Assembly: GCA_003427395.1 (NCBI GenBank)
Contig: BFEA01000167.1
Location: 2,200,445-2,230,446, forward strand
DNA: 30,002 nucleotides
Origin: Chara braunii
Taxonomy: Eukaryota; Streptophyta; Charophyceae; Charales; Characeae
Direction: 5' to 3'
The position numbers were made by a program, and so were the translations under genes. The notes under the pieces were generated by a model that was not told where the DNA came from, did no database searches, and saw nothing but the letters and a program-made list of their open reading frames with translations. The stretch's first letter is position 1, and each line of letters starts with the position of its first letter. Shown here in pieces: positions 7,868 through 17,329 of this stretch.

Positions 7868-9330
7868 CCACGGTGCAGTGTACCACTGAAGCCTCGCATG
7901 TAGCCGGCTTTTCGACCACCGATTCGCGGTTCGCCCCTTTGGCTACCCCACCAGAGGACCCTCAGGACACGACAGACACAGTTCTCTCTGCCCCGTCGTC
8001 TGTCGAGGTACCGTCTGCCTCCCAGCAGACCGTCACATCTAGCGCTTCTCCCCCGAGACTTCCGACTCGTCACGCCATTCGCACATCCCGTTGTAGCGCT
8101 CACCTGGCGACTCAAGATGACGTTGTGTCATCTCTCCTGGACTTGAGCATTTTGCAGGCTCGTCAGGAGCGACTCACGGGACACGTCAACGTCCTGCGTC
8201 GTCTTCTCGCTCTGCTCTCTGACCCTGATCGCACCCTACCCATCATCCCTATTCGCCTAGGGACATCTACGAGGGTGTACCGCACTTTGTGGGACTCTGG
8301 CTCGCAGGGAGATTTCGTTCATCCTCGAGTGGTTGAGGAAGCTCGCCTAGCTACCTCTGGGTCTCGCTCTCCTATCTCCGTTACCCTCGGAGATAACAAG
8401 ACGCAGCGCTTCTTCGATCAGACGGTCCCCGACCTCCACTTCTCCCTCACCCTTCAGCCATCGGATAGTACCCAGACGCCTAGGCGCTACCATTCCTCCG
8501 CATACTTCGACGTGCNCTCCCTCACCCTTCAGCCATCGGATAGTACCCAGACGCCTAGGCGCTACCATTCCTCCGCATACTTCGACGTGCTGGAGACCGG
8601 GTACGACTTTATCCTTGGCACTCCCTGGTCTCACCGGTTCCGTGGCACAGAGGCCGAATGGGCGACCGAGACACTCGTTCTCAAAACGAAGTGTGGTCAG
8701 ACTCATCGCGTCCCGTTCATTGGAACCACGGGCGACACCCCGCCCAACCTACCGCCCCAGGACCCCCGTCCCTCAGGGTCTCACCCCGACATCGCGTTCA
8801 CTTCCCCTCGTCAGTTTGCTCACTTCATACGACAGGAGGACGTCACGTTCTACTCAGTGAACGTCATGGATCTTCTTCGCTATGATCCACTTTGTCCCGA
8901 GGTTGAGCTCATCTCTCTGGAGCCCGATCCCCCTGACCCTTCCTCCATCTTCGCGGCTCTCATCTCTACGTCCACCCGTCAGCCTGCGGATACCCCCTCA
9001 ACGTCCCAGGCCTCTGCGCCGTCGACTGTCGAGTCCATACATACGTCTCGTGCCGACGCAGACGCTGAGGAACTCACACGGTTCACGGTAAACTTAGAGC
9101 CGGTCGTTCGCGCCCTGATTCGAGAGTACCGCGACGTCTTTCCCCCGTATTTCTCATACAGCGGGATTCCCCCGATGCGCGGTATTGAGCATTCTATCCA
9201 GCTCGTGCCTGACTATCGTGTTCACCATCAGGTACCGTACCGACTCTCGATTCCAGAGGCGATGGAACTCAAGCGTCAGCTTGATGAGCTCCTTCGACTG
9301 GGTTTCATTAAACCCAGTAACTCCCCTTAG
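7804..9330 (+). pseudogene. pol: pol: aspartic protease and start of RT (retrotransposon 1)
   Basis: This frame opens right after a TGA at 7801 and has no ATG near its start, as expected if it is reached by frameshifting from gag. The protease, which cuts the polyprotein, has the catalytic motif LWDSGSQGDFV with DSG at 8293-8301. A 74-nt exact duplication around an N (8442-8515 / 8517-8590) inserts 25 codons without changing frame and is probably an assembly fault. The region near 9180-9327 is the RT N-terminus (IPEAMELKRQLDELL...GFIKPS). It stops at TAG 9328-9330, just before GATVLFARK, so one substitution appears to interrupt an otherwise open RT. Confidence 0.85.
8442..8590. other. Exact 74-nt duplication around N (probable assembly artefact)
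   Basis: 8442-8515 and 8517-8590 are identical, separated by one N at 8516. Given the 4-5 percent decay elsewhere in the element, a perfect duplication exactly bounded by the gap symbol is best explained by two contig ends that overlap but were not merged. Confidence 0.85.
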
Positions 9331-10472
9331 GGTGCAACTGTCCTCTTTGCTCGCAAAGCGGACGGAACTTTTCGCCTCTGCATCGACTACAGTGGCCTTA
9401 ACCGTTACACGGTTAAGAACAGCTATCCCATGCCCCGCGTGGATGAGCTGTTTGACCATCTGGCAGGCAACCGCTTCTTCACGAAGTTCGATCTTCGTAG
9501 CGGTTACCACCAGATCCGCATTGCCACAGAGGATCAGCCGAAGACCGCCTTTCGGTCGCGCTTCGGCCACTACGAGTTCACCGTGATGCCATTCGGCCTC
9601 ACCAATGCCCCCGCCACCTTCCAGACGGCGATGAACGACATCTTCAGGGACATCCTTGAAGAATATGTTCTCGTATACCTAGATGACATCTTGGTCTACA
9701 GTCGTACCTTAGAAGACCATCTTAGACACCTCCGCGATGTCCTACAGCACTTACGCAAGCATGGCTTTTATGCCAAGCTCAGTGAGTGCCGCTTTGCCCA
9801 GCACAAAGTGGACTTCCTAGGACACCATGTGTCTGACCAGGGTCTCCACATGGACGACGCGAAGATCACTGCTATTGCAGAGTGACCCGTCCCCGCATCT
9901 GCCAAGCAGCTTAGCAGTTTCCTAGGCCTCACCAGCTACTATAGTAATTTTATCCAGGGATACGCTAGGTATTCCTACGTCCTTACCTCTACCCTCCTCC
10001 GGAAGAATCCGCCGTGGTTTTGGACACCCCTGTGCGAGGACGCATTTTGCGCCCTCGAGAAGGCGGTGACCTGTGCGCCGGTTCTTCGCCTTCCCGATTT
10101 TGATCGCCCCTTTATTGTCACCACCGATGCGTCAGATTTTGCAGTAGGAGTTGTCCTTTCTCAGGTGTTTCCCTCTCCTCCAGATTCACCTTATCCCCAT
10201 GTTCCTCCTTTCCCCCCCCCTCTTGCTGACACTGCTTCTCGACTGACGCCTACCCTCCCACCACTTCCTTCCACTGACAGTCCTCCTGTTACTTACTCCC
10301 CGACCATCGCGGAGGATGGGATTGTCGAGGCTCGTGTTGGGGATTGCCCAATCGCTTTCTACTCCCGTCAGCTACCGCCTGCCGAGATAAACTACACTGC
10401 CGATGAACGTGAGGTTCTCGCAGTAGTTTATGTTACCCGGCATTGGCGTCATTATCTGCACGGGGCGCCCTT
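9331..10472 (+). pseudogene. pol: pol: reverse transcriptase and RNase H (retrotransposon 1)
   Basis: This is the same frame as the protease part. RT copies element RNA into DNA. Motifs seen are RLCIDYSGLN, FTKFDLRSGYHQ (catalytic Asp at 9490-9492), MPFGLTNAPATFQ and the YLDD box (9676-9687), so the catalytic residues are intact. A TGA at 9883-9885 stands where a Trp is usual before PVP. RNase H begins near TTDASDFAVG (about 10120). It then carries an unusual insert of about 59 Pro/Ser/Thr-rich residues (10165-10341) before PIAFYSRQL. The frame is lost at a 14-nt tandem duplication, 10459-10472 repeated at 10473-10486. Confidence 0.88.
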
Positions 10473-10920
10473 CACGGGGCGCCCTTCACGGTGCGCACGG
10501 ACAACTCAGTTGTCCAGGTTTTCCTCACGAAGCCTAAGCTTTCCCCTCGACAGGCACGCTGGTGGCGTGACTTATCCGAGTTCAGTTTCACCACTCAGCC
10601 CATCAAGGGTGAAACAAACCGCGTCGCCGGTGCCTTGTCCCGCCGTCCTAATCACAATCAGGAACCCATCCATCTTGCTGCCATCTCCTTCACCACTGTT
10701 GATCAGTCGGTGATCGACGCGTATCGCACTCAGTACTGCCACTGCCCCGATTATCGCGTCATCCACGCGACACTGCGGAGTGGCAAGACCGTTCCTTCCT
10801 ACTCCCTCGGGGAGAACGACCTCGTGTACTGGCATGGCAGATCTGGTCAGCTAGAACCACGTATCTGCGTTCCCTCCACCGGACAGCTCCGCATCCAGGC
10901 TGTAGCATTTCCACAAGACG
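10473..10920 (+). pseudogene. pol: pol: RNase H end and integrase N-terminus (retrotransposon 1)
   Basis: The 14-nt duplication shifts the frame by exactly the amount needed for the rest of RNase H to continue here: TVRTDNSVVQ, then RWWRDLSEF and the VAGALSR end. The integrase N-terminal zinc domain should follow. The expected His-His part is missing or scrambled around 10895-10925, where another frame change occurs. The sequence therefore retains the linker between RNase H and integrase but not a complete HHCC finger. Confidence 0.78.
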
Positions 10921-11442
10921 TTGGCTCGTGTTTGCCGCCTATACGTCTGGCCGAAGTCCAAGGACTTTGTCAAAGCCTACATCCAGGAGTGTCCTACCTG
11001 GCAGGAGGTGAACAGTGCGAACCACCTTCCGTATGGGTTACTTCAGCCCCTACCCATACCTGAAGGTCGTTGGCAGTCCATCTCGATGGATTTCATTGGT
11101 CCCCTCCGCCCACCCACTGAGCGCGGTCATGATGCTATCTTGGTCGTCGTCGATCGCTTCACGCGTGCACGTTTTGTCTCGTGCCGCTATCGCATTGGCG
11201 CTCGTGAGATCGCCGACATAGTCTTCGACCGAGTCGTGATGGATCACAGCTTACCTCAGAGCATCATCTCCGACCGTGACCCGCGCTTTACCAGCACATT
11301 CTGGCGACGCCTACACGAGGTGTACGGATCCCAGCTCCGCTTCTTATCGTCTTACCACCCTCAGACGGATGGTCAGACTGAGGTCACCAATAAAACTCTC
11401 GGTAATATCCTCCGAAAGTTTGTTAGGGATGACCAGCAGTGA
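10921..11442 (+). pseudogene. pol: pol: integrase catalytic core (retrotransposon 1)
   Basis: Integrase inserts the cDNA into the genome. The finger's second half reads ECPTWQEVN, where CxxC would be expected, so one zinc ligand is Trp. The core is well preserved: SMDFIGPL (Asp at 11089-11091), SDRDPRF (Asp at 11272-11274) and TDGQTEVTN (Glu at 11380-11382). The last two are separated by 35 residues, as in D,D-35-E integrases. A TGA at 11440-11442 falls where the family usually has Trp (before DLHLAHAEIAYN), which is still readable downstream in the same frame. Confidence 0.87.
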
Positions 11443-12344
11443 GACTTACACTTAGCCCACGCGGAGATTGCGTACAACCACGTTGTTTCGCCAGCCACGG
11501 GATGTCGCTATTCTATTGCGACCTCGGCTACCACTCTCGCGTACCCGCGGATTTCCTACGACCATCGCAGTTGCGCCCAGACACTCGTTGCCCTGCGCTT
11601 GACGACTGGATCGTCCACATGGCGGCAATTATGAAGCGCGCACACGAGAGTTTAGTCGACTCCCAGACTCGCATGGCCGCACGAGCGAACCGATCACGAA
11701 TGGATCATCCATTCAAAGTCGGTGACGATGTGCTCGTCGACGCACGCCACTTACAGCTCGAAGCAGATACGCTTCGCAAGTTCAGGCGTCATTTCTTCGG
11801 TCCATGCCGCATCCTTAAGGTTGTCGATTCTGATACTGCCGCTAGTCCGGTCAACTTCCGTGTGAAGCTACCTGATTACCTTCGACAGGCTCGCGTACAC
11901 GATGTTTACCACGTCTCCTTGTTGCGTCCTTATCGCAGACCGTCCGAGCGCTTCGCCGGACGCCCTTATGAGCGCCCTCCACCTATCATGGTGGACGGTC
12001 ACGAGGAGTTCGTTGTTTCCGACATCGTATCACGCCGAGTTACCGACGATACCCCTCCACGCATCGAGTACCTTGTGCGTTGGAAAGGCTACCCTGATGA
12101 GGAGGCTACTTGGGAGCCCCTCGAGCGCTTGCAGCACGCCAGGATGTTGGTGCGTGCATACGATCGTGCTCGTCGTGCTGAGATGTCTGCCCCTGCTCAG
12201 CCGACTGACCCTCTTCCTCCTCCTCCGGCTGAGGAGATTGCTGAGGACAAGCCCGCTCCCTCTGAGGCCGTTCCTCAACCGCAGACGGTCGCCTCCGAGC
12301 GTCCACAACGCACTCATCGTCGCCCTTCGCGTTACGATGACTGA
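11443..12344 (+). pseudogene. pol: pol: integrase C-terminus and chromodomain (retrotransposon 1)
   Basis: After a frameshift near 11505-11525 the reading continues to TGA at 12342-12344. FKVGDDVLVDARHL and FRRHFFGPCRILKVV form the usual integrase C-terminal DNA-binding part, followed by the HDVYHVSLLRPY motif. The chromodomain spans about 12004-12180, with YLVRWKGYPDEEATWEPLERL as its core. It keeps the Tyr and Trp residues of the methyl-lysine cage (YLVRW, TWEP). In chromoviruses this module is thought to direct insertion to methylated chromatin. The tail is Pro/Glu-rich. Confidence 0.9.
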
Positions 12345-13295
12345 CACTTTTATCCTCTATCTTTCCTCTATTGACTCACACCATCAGGTACTCTATCATC
12401 AGCTTCTTCAGGATGTCAGCGTTTTGCGGCTCTGCTTCGACATCGACTCGACTGCTACTTCATCGACGTCATCGACCACTTCGACGACTTCAGCCATCTC
12501 ATTGGTTTCAGCTACTTTGGACGTGACTACTTCACGCGACCACCCTACCCTGTACATTCCCTTGCATCTGTCGCATGATGGTTCTCACTTAGCTAGGTCT
12601 CTTTGAGTTGGGCTCTCCCTTGGTATCGCATAGGCATTGGGACCGTAGCGTTATCTTGGTTTTCCTGCTCCCAGATCTAGCTCCTTCCTCCCCCAGTCGG
12701 TGAGTTGTGTGCATGTTTCCCTCACCCACTGCCTTCATCGCCGTAGTGCCGGCCCTTGCATGCCTTCAGTTAGGCATATCTCCACCCTATTCCAGGCTCC
12801 CCCTTTTTTCATGGTCGCCCCTGCATGGTGTCATCCTTTTGTCGAGCATTATCCGCCCCGATGGTCTATCTGTTAGGGTCTTTGGTTTTGTTTCGCTACC
12901 ACTCTCCCACCTTGAGCCTGATGACCTATCCTACCTTCACGTGTGACGGCCCTTAGGAGTTTCGATTCTTAGGCTGCATTCACCCCCTCGGAGACCATCC
13001 CACCCTTAGTGGTTCAGCGACAGGACATTATCTTGTGCCATATTGCTCTTTTTCCTTTCAGCACTGAGGCAATTGCCTCCAGGACTTTAGGATTGTATAT
13101 TGCTACATTTCACTTTTTGCTATTAGCTAGGATATGGATACCAGACATTTGCTTTTCTTTTGACATTATGTAGCTTAGGATGCATCGCATGGACTCCGCA
13201 TCCTAGATTTCTCAGCTTTCTTTATTGCAGAGTTCCGCTGCTTTTACGGATAGCGTGTTTATGGCTCTTGCGATCCATTACAGGTCTGAGGATCG
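12345..13295 (+). other. 3' untranslated region of retrotransposon 1
   Basis: There is about 950 bp between the chromodomain stop and the LTR, without a recognisable gene. It starts with Ser/Thr-rich codon-like repeats (CGACTTC/CATCGAC words near 12440-12510). No good polypurine tract precedes the LTR; the nearest candidate is GGTCTGAGGATCG, ending at 13295. The normal plus-strand priming site may be degraded, or it may lie where the LTR has been rearranged. Confidence 0.5.
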
Positions 13296-13569
13296 TGCAG
13301 CGGACCTTCATCTGCCCTGGCCTACAGCCAGGGCCTATTTAGCTATTTGCCAGTTCGGCCTGTGGGACCAGGCCGTGGCCTTACCCCACAGGCCGTGGCC
13401 TTACCCCACAGGCCGTGTGATGTTCCAGTCCTGCCCGGTACCACTGTCGGTACCAGGCCAGTTCAGTCAGTCGTGCAGCGGGCNCAGGCCGTGGCCTTAC
13501 CCCACAGGCCGTGTGATGTTCCAGTCCTGCCCGGTACCACTGTCGGTACCAGGCCAGTTCAGTCAGTCG
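13296..13569 (+). repeat. Extra partial LTR copies upstream of the 3' LTR
   Basis: TGCAGCGGACC at 13296 begins a copy of the first 178 bp of the LTR, ending TCAGTCAGTCG. A second start, TGCAGCGGGC, follows at 13474 and is cut by N at 13484. The 95 nt before the N (13389-13483) are exactly repeated after it (13485-13579), so part of this is an unmerged assembly overlap. Collapsing that overlap still leaves one extra 5' LTR segment in tandem with the complete LTR. Within it, CAGGCCGTGGCCTTACCCCA is itself doubled (13370-13408). Confidence 0.75.
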
Positions 13570-13914
13570 TGCAGCGGGCCTTCATCTGCCCTGGCCTACA
13601 GCCAGGGCCTATTTGGCTATTTGCCAGTTCGGCCTGTGGGACCAGGCCGTGGCCTTACCCCACAGGCCGTGTGATGTTCCAGTCCTGCCCGGTACCACTG
13701 TCGGAACCAGGCCAGTCCAGTCAGTCAGTCCGCTGGGGGTATACCCTAGCTGTAGTCTGTTTTTGATGCATTCTTCATTTGCATAGATTGGAGTATGTGC
13801 ATGTTGAGTCTGCGTTGGAGCTGCGCTGTCCCTTCCAGCTCCATCTCCATCTCCCCCCATCCTCATCCCTTCGTCTTGATCCTGACGGACCGCCATCCCG
13901 GCGGGTCCTTCACA
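13570..13914 (+). repeat. 3' LTR of retrotransposon 1
   Basis: This complete 345-bp copy, the same length as the 5' LTR, starts TGCAGCGGGCC and ends CCTTCACA immediately before ATTGC. I count about 15 differences from the 5' LTR by eye, mostly C/T and G/A. The palindrome at 5' LTR positions 3392-3403 is here GGGGTATACCCT. Confidence 0.9.
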
Positions 13915-13917
13915 ATT

Positions 13918-14145
13918 GCACTCTCCGACGCCGGAGAGTGCCCAGCCTGCAAAATCCGTTACTCGGATAGACCTTCGAAGGAACCACCGATTTGCTCCAA
14001 ATCTGGAGAGTGAACCTTGAGTCTGGGCAGACAAACGGGACTTTGAGCTGTCGTTTTGTACCCTCGATCCGGGAAATCGAAGAGTCTGACAACTCTCCGC
14101 GTACTCTCCGATTTCCCGGAGAGTGGAGAGTAGTGCAGCGAGACC
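13918..14145. repeat. Right part of the TIR element, hairpin-rich
   Basis: GCACTCTCCG (13918-13927) pairs perfectly with CGGAGAGTGC (13932-13941). ACTCTCCG (14103-14110) pairs with CGGAGAGT (14117-14124). CCTTCGAAGG and ATCCG/CGGAT pairs lie between. The target duplication of retrotransposon 1 overlaps the first base pairs of the first hairpin, so insertion occurred at the hairpin's base. No coding capacity is seen. Confidence 0.6.
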
Positions 14146-14150
14146 CCAAG

Positions 14151-15783
14151 CCTACAGACTTCCGGAAGTGGCCTTTCTGAGTAGGTCCACGTTTAGGCAG
14201 AGGCAAGTGGGCAAGTGGTGGAGCCAACCTCAGTGCGTTGGCAGTGCGACTGCAGCGAGGTTGAGGTCCAACCCCATGCAGTCAGCATTACGGTCCAGTC
14301 AGTCCCAGTCTAGTCCAGCAAGTACCATACGGGACTGTGTGCACAATGGGCCTAGGGAAAAGGGCCAGGCCAGCGAGCTACAGAAGTATAAATCAGGAGG
14401 CAGCGCCCAACCATTCATTCATTCCTGCGGAAACGCTGCCATAGTGACTTGTGCGAGGTGGTCTGCAGAGGCGCTCGAAGTAGAAGTGGGCTGAAGGAGA
14501 GTAGGGTAGCCATAGCGATAGAGTAGAGCGGCCATAGCCGCCATAGCGGGTAGTGAAGTACAGTGTGTGTGTGCAAGTGTTCAGAGTGTGTGATGTGTGG
14601 GGTATCCAGGGTGATCCTAGTTGAGTGTGCGTGTACAGCAGAGTGAGGCACAGTGATGAACAGAGTGTTGTACAGGCGCTGTTGCGCCATAGCCATTTGA
14701 ATCGAGAGTGTATCTGAACTGTGTCCGTGGTTACCATATCTCTGAGCTTTGAGTGGGCGCTTGTCGCCAGTCTGCTGTATTGCCTGTTTACGTGCATGCG
14801 AAGTGTGAATGATTGCGAGTCTGATTGCAGCAGTGTTCTTTCAGAGTTAATTGCTCACATTTATTCTTTGTGTCTTTCGTGTTTTTCTCTTTGCTTCCTG
14901 CGTGTAACCCACTACTTGTGTATACCTGAATGATTGTGTGGATTGTGTTGATGTCATAGTTAGATATGATGCTTGCTTCTTCCTTCGTGCATGAAAGGCA
15001 TGCCGATCGTCATTCTATGTTGGTATTAATTAAAACGACGTAATACTGTAAGTGTGCTGTCCTCGTGCATATCATAGGCAGTGGCCACTTCTCTAATGAA
15101 TGATTGGTCAAAACGATTTGTGTACTTATGCTGCTAGGAATTGCCATTTTCGTATGCATGATGGGAAATTTATTTCCCTAGTGATAATTCCAGTTTGAAT
15201 AAGATGTCAAGCAATTATTGAGCGATCCCCCGTAGGCAACAATCATTTATCCCTGCCATTTATAAAAAAATTATATGCGCGGTTAAGGATTGGTTGTTGC
15301 CACGCGTGGCGATGATATCTTGGAAAGCATCATTCTGTTTTTCCATTGTGCTTCAGCAAGGTAACGCGAACTGTCGGGCGCCAAACACGTGTTCGTATAA
15401 ACGGTTGTGCTGGTAATAAGATGCTACATGCGTATTATTAATTTTTGGTTATGCTTCTGTTTTTTTTTGGAAAAAGCCTATTAGCTTCCCATGTGGAATG
15501 ACTCATTGCATCTATAGTGCTAGAAATAACACTTCACCTTGCAAGCTAAAACTTCGTATTATTGACGGAAAGTACATGAGGGGTTTTGGATACCTCTGGC
15601 TAATGATCCACGTACGATCGAAGAAGAGCGCACTATTTTACGAGACTAGACGAGCTTTTTCTGCCTGCTCTTTCCTAATGCATTCGCACGCACCATCTCG
15701 TAGGTAGGTATTGTTGATCAAGCCCCCACCCTCCGCTGTTGCTTAGACCTGTATTCTTAATGGATATGTACTTATCCATGGTT
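14151..15783. other. Intergenic DNA without recognisable genes
   Basis: The first 200 nt contain a GTCAGTC/CCAGTC-rich stretch and the TATA-like site. From about 14500 to 14700 there is GTGTG-rich sequence, and from 14930 onward the DNA becomes AT-rich. The short frames here lack domain content and codon-like structure. I see no tRNA, rRNA or transposon termini. Confidence 0.45.
14387..14393 (+). promoter_or_regulatory. TATA-box-like site
   Basis: TATAAAT is followed about 30 nt later by CATTCATTCATTC, a reasonable transcription start environment, in a GC-moderate region. No downstream gene is recognised, so it could belong to an old LTR, a non-coding transcript or nothing at all. Confidence 0.25.
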
Positions 15784-16130
15784 GATTCATATTAAACTTG
15801 AGCTTATTTAAATCCGTCTCGCGAAAATTACGGAGGTTGCGCTGATTTGATGTTTCGAAGCTTCTTTGATGATATGGATTCCATAGTCGCCCTTGTTGAT
15901 TCATATTAAACTTGTGCTTATTCGTCCCGTGAAGATTACGGGTTTTGTACTCGCCCATGCTGATTCTTATTAAACTTGTGCCTATTTGGATCCATCTCGC
16001 AAAGATTACGAGTTTCGTATTCATCTGGAACTCGTGCTTGTTCTGACCGGTCTTCCTGGTGGATCCGTGCTCGCCCATGTCCATTCATATTAAACTTGTG
16101 CTTATTTTGATCCGAAGATTACGGGAAGCC
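15784..16130 (+). repeat. Degenerate tandem repeat (TTCATATTAAACTTGTGCTTATT)
   Basis: Four clear copies start at 15784, 15898, 15962 and 16082, each reading GATTCATATTAAACTTG(A/T)GC then TATT. Each is followed by a GTCTCGCGAAGATTACGG-type segment. A remnant (AACTCGTGCTTGTTCTGACC) lies near 16029. The spacing suggests a basic unit of about 60 bp, often present as about 115-bp pairs. The phrase TTCTTTGATGATATGG within the array (15862) recurs at 16438, outside it. Confidence 0.65.
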
Positions 16131-16510
16131 TTAACTTTTTTCAATCTAAGTCATTTGCTTTCAACCTTTATGTCAATTCCCGTTTCTTTCGGGCATGATT
16201 ATGAATGGTTTATCTTGCGTAAAGTCTCTTTTTATTTTATTTTTTACACATTTGTTTTGAGATGAATGCTCTGTCTAAAAGAACCTGCTTCTACGACTTC
16301 TTTTAATGGTGTATGGGCTGGCCTGGATCCCTGGGTTGCAACCGTAGCACTCCTTCTGTGGGGATTGGTCGATTGAAATCCTGTGTCCGCCCATCTTGAA
16401 TTTATGGAGAATGCGCCGACCTATTATTTCGGAGTTTCTTTGATGATATGGCTCTTGTATCATCCCTTGTCTCATCATGACGCACCTTAACACACCCACA
16501 CACACCCACA
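16131..16510. other. Intergenic spacer
   Basis: No gene is seen. TTTCGGAGTTTCTTTGATGATATGG (about 16428-16452) is a diverged copy of a segment in the array at about 15853, so the spacer belongs to the same repeat neighbourhood. It ends in a CACACCCA-rich run (16490-16513). Confidence 0.4.
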
Positions 16511-16512
16511 AA

Positions 16513-16616
16513 CAAGTGTGTCAATGTATATTTCCATGATCTAGCGGTAGATTCATTCGATTTTGCTCATCCTATGGATCGAACATGAAGCCAGCCGCCA
16601 GTTTGGAGACTTTCCT

Positions 16617-16712
<96 letters not shown>
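16513..16712. repeat. Dispersed 60-bp repeat (copy 1), then (CT)n(CA)n microsatellite
   Basis: GTGTGTCAATGTATATTTCCATGATCT, ending TTTTGCTCATCCTA (about 16516-16573), recurs at about 17034-17093. It is followed by about 25 CT units (16621-16670) running directly into about 20 CA units (16671-16712). The compound microsatellite produces spurious long frames on both strands. Confidence 0.7.
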
Positions 16713-16713
<1 letters not shown>

Positions 16714-17013
16714 AACTTTTTTCGGACCTTTGAGGAGGTCGGGTCGGTGCCTGCTTGTTGGAGTAGTCTTCTGTCTTAGGTAAGTTGCCTTCTGCCCTCC
16801 ATCCCCTTATGGTTCGAAATATATATGTATACATATGTATATGTGCAAGTGTGCCGCTTTGGCCGCAGACGGGTGTGTGCACACTTGGCGCTGAACCACA
16901 CAAATGTGGCCAGCCTTGCATTTTCTATTATATTGCCTATCTATACATTTTCCTTATGGATGGCTTGTGATGATCTGTCAAGGGAATGAGAGAGAGAATC
17001 TGGGGTCTTTCAG

Positions 17014-17119
17014 AAAAAAAAAAAAAAAAAAAAAGTGTGGCAGTGTATATTTCCATGTTCTGGCTGACGATTCATACCTATTTTGCTCATCCTAAACACA
17101 CACACACACACACAAACAC
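17014..17119. repeat. A21 run, dispersed 60-bp repeat (copy 2), (CA)n
   Basis: An A21 run (17014-17034) precedes the second copy of the TGTATATTTCCATG...TTTTGCTCATCCTA repeat, which ends in a (CA)n tract (about 17094-17119). Both copies sit next to microsatellites. That is typical of a retroposed or slippage-expanded unit, but the class is unknown. The interval 16713-17013 shows nothing further. Confidence 0.6.
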
Positions 17120-17235
17120 AGACCGACATTGCCACGATCAGATCGGTGGACTGACGGGCCGCCATACGTGCAGAGGTGTCATTGGCGGATCAGCGGAGAG
17201 GCAAGCCTGCATGCGTGTGCGGTCGCCACCCCCCC

Positions 17236-17257
17236 CCTCTCTCTCTCTCTCTCTCCC
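17236..17257. repeat. (CT)n microsatellite
   Basis: A short C-run and CT repeat in otherwise mixed sequence. It is adjacent to, and opposite in strand composition from, the long purine tract that follows. Confidence 0.7.
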
Positions 17258-17329
17258 CTAGCCACGTGGCAGACCTTTTTTTTCTTATTCGTAGGAGATG
17301 GCTATGGCGGGATCTTTGTCACCTTGTTT

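Larger units (their letters stand above)
3226..13914 (+). mobile_element. Retrotransposon 1: degenerate Ty3/gypsy chromovirus, about 10.7 kb
   Basis: The element is bounded by TG...CA LTRs and by the 5-bp duplication ATTGC (3221-3225 and 13915-13919). The order is LTR, tRNA-Met primer site, long leader, gag, protease, RT, RNase H, integrase, chromodomain, 3' UTR, LTR. PR-RT-RH-IN order defines Ty3/gypsy, and the C-terminal chromodomain defines chromoviruses. Three in-frame stops and several frameshifts make it non-autonomous as sequenced. The 5' LTR and the last 345 bp differ at about 15 sites by eye. It inserted next to a hairpin of a smaller inverted-repeat element. Confidence 0.93.
3112..14150. 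mobile_element. Non-autonomous TIR element split by retrotransposon 1
   Basis: Both ends read GGTCTCGCTGCACTACTCT (19 nt): 3117-3135 forwards and 14127-14145 reverse-complemented. Each is bordered outside by CCAAG (3112-3116 and 14146-14150), consistent with a 5-bp target duplication. A second complementary block (GGAGAGCTGTCAGA near 3194; reverse complement of TCTGACAACTCTCC near 14085) supports longer, partly eroded arms. Removing retrotransposon 1 leaves roughly 335 bp with no coding capacity, so it is MITE-like. The internal right part is full of GAGAGT/ACTCTC hairpins. A 5-bp duplication does not match the common plant superfamilies (2, 3, 8 or 9-11 bp), so its family is open. Confidence 0.6.

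Noticed and set aside
12345-12606. Continuation of a coding frame after the chromodomain
   Set aside because: The overlapping 234-codon frame is a shifted shadow of the integrase/chromodomain region with Ser/Thr-rich noise; no family motif extends past 12344.
15784-16130. CRISPR-like array
   Set aside because: Repeat units are diverged, spacing is irregular (64-120 bp), there are no spacers of constant length, and the context is eukaryotic.
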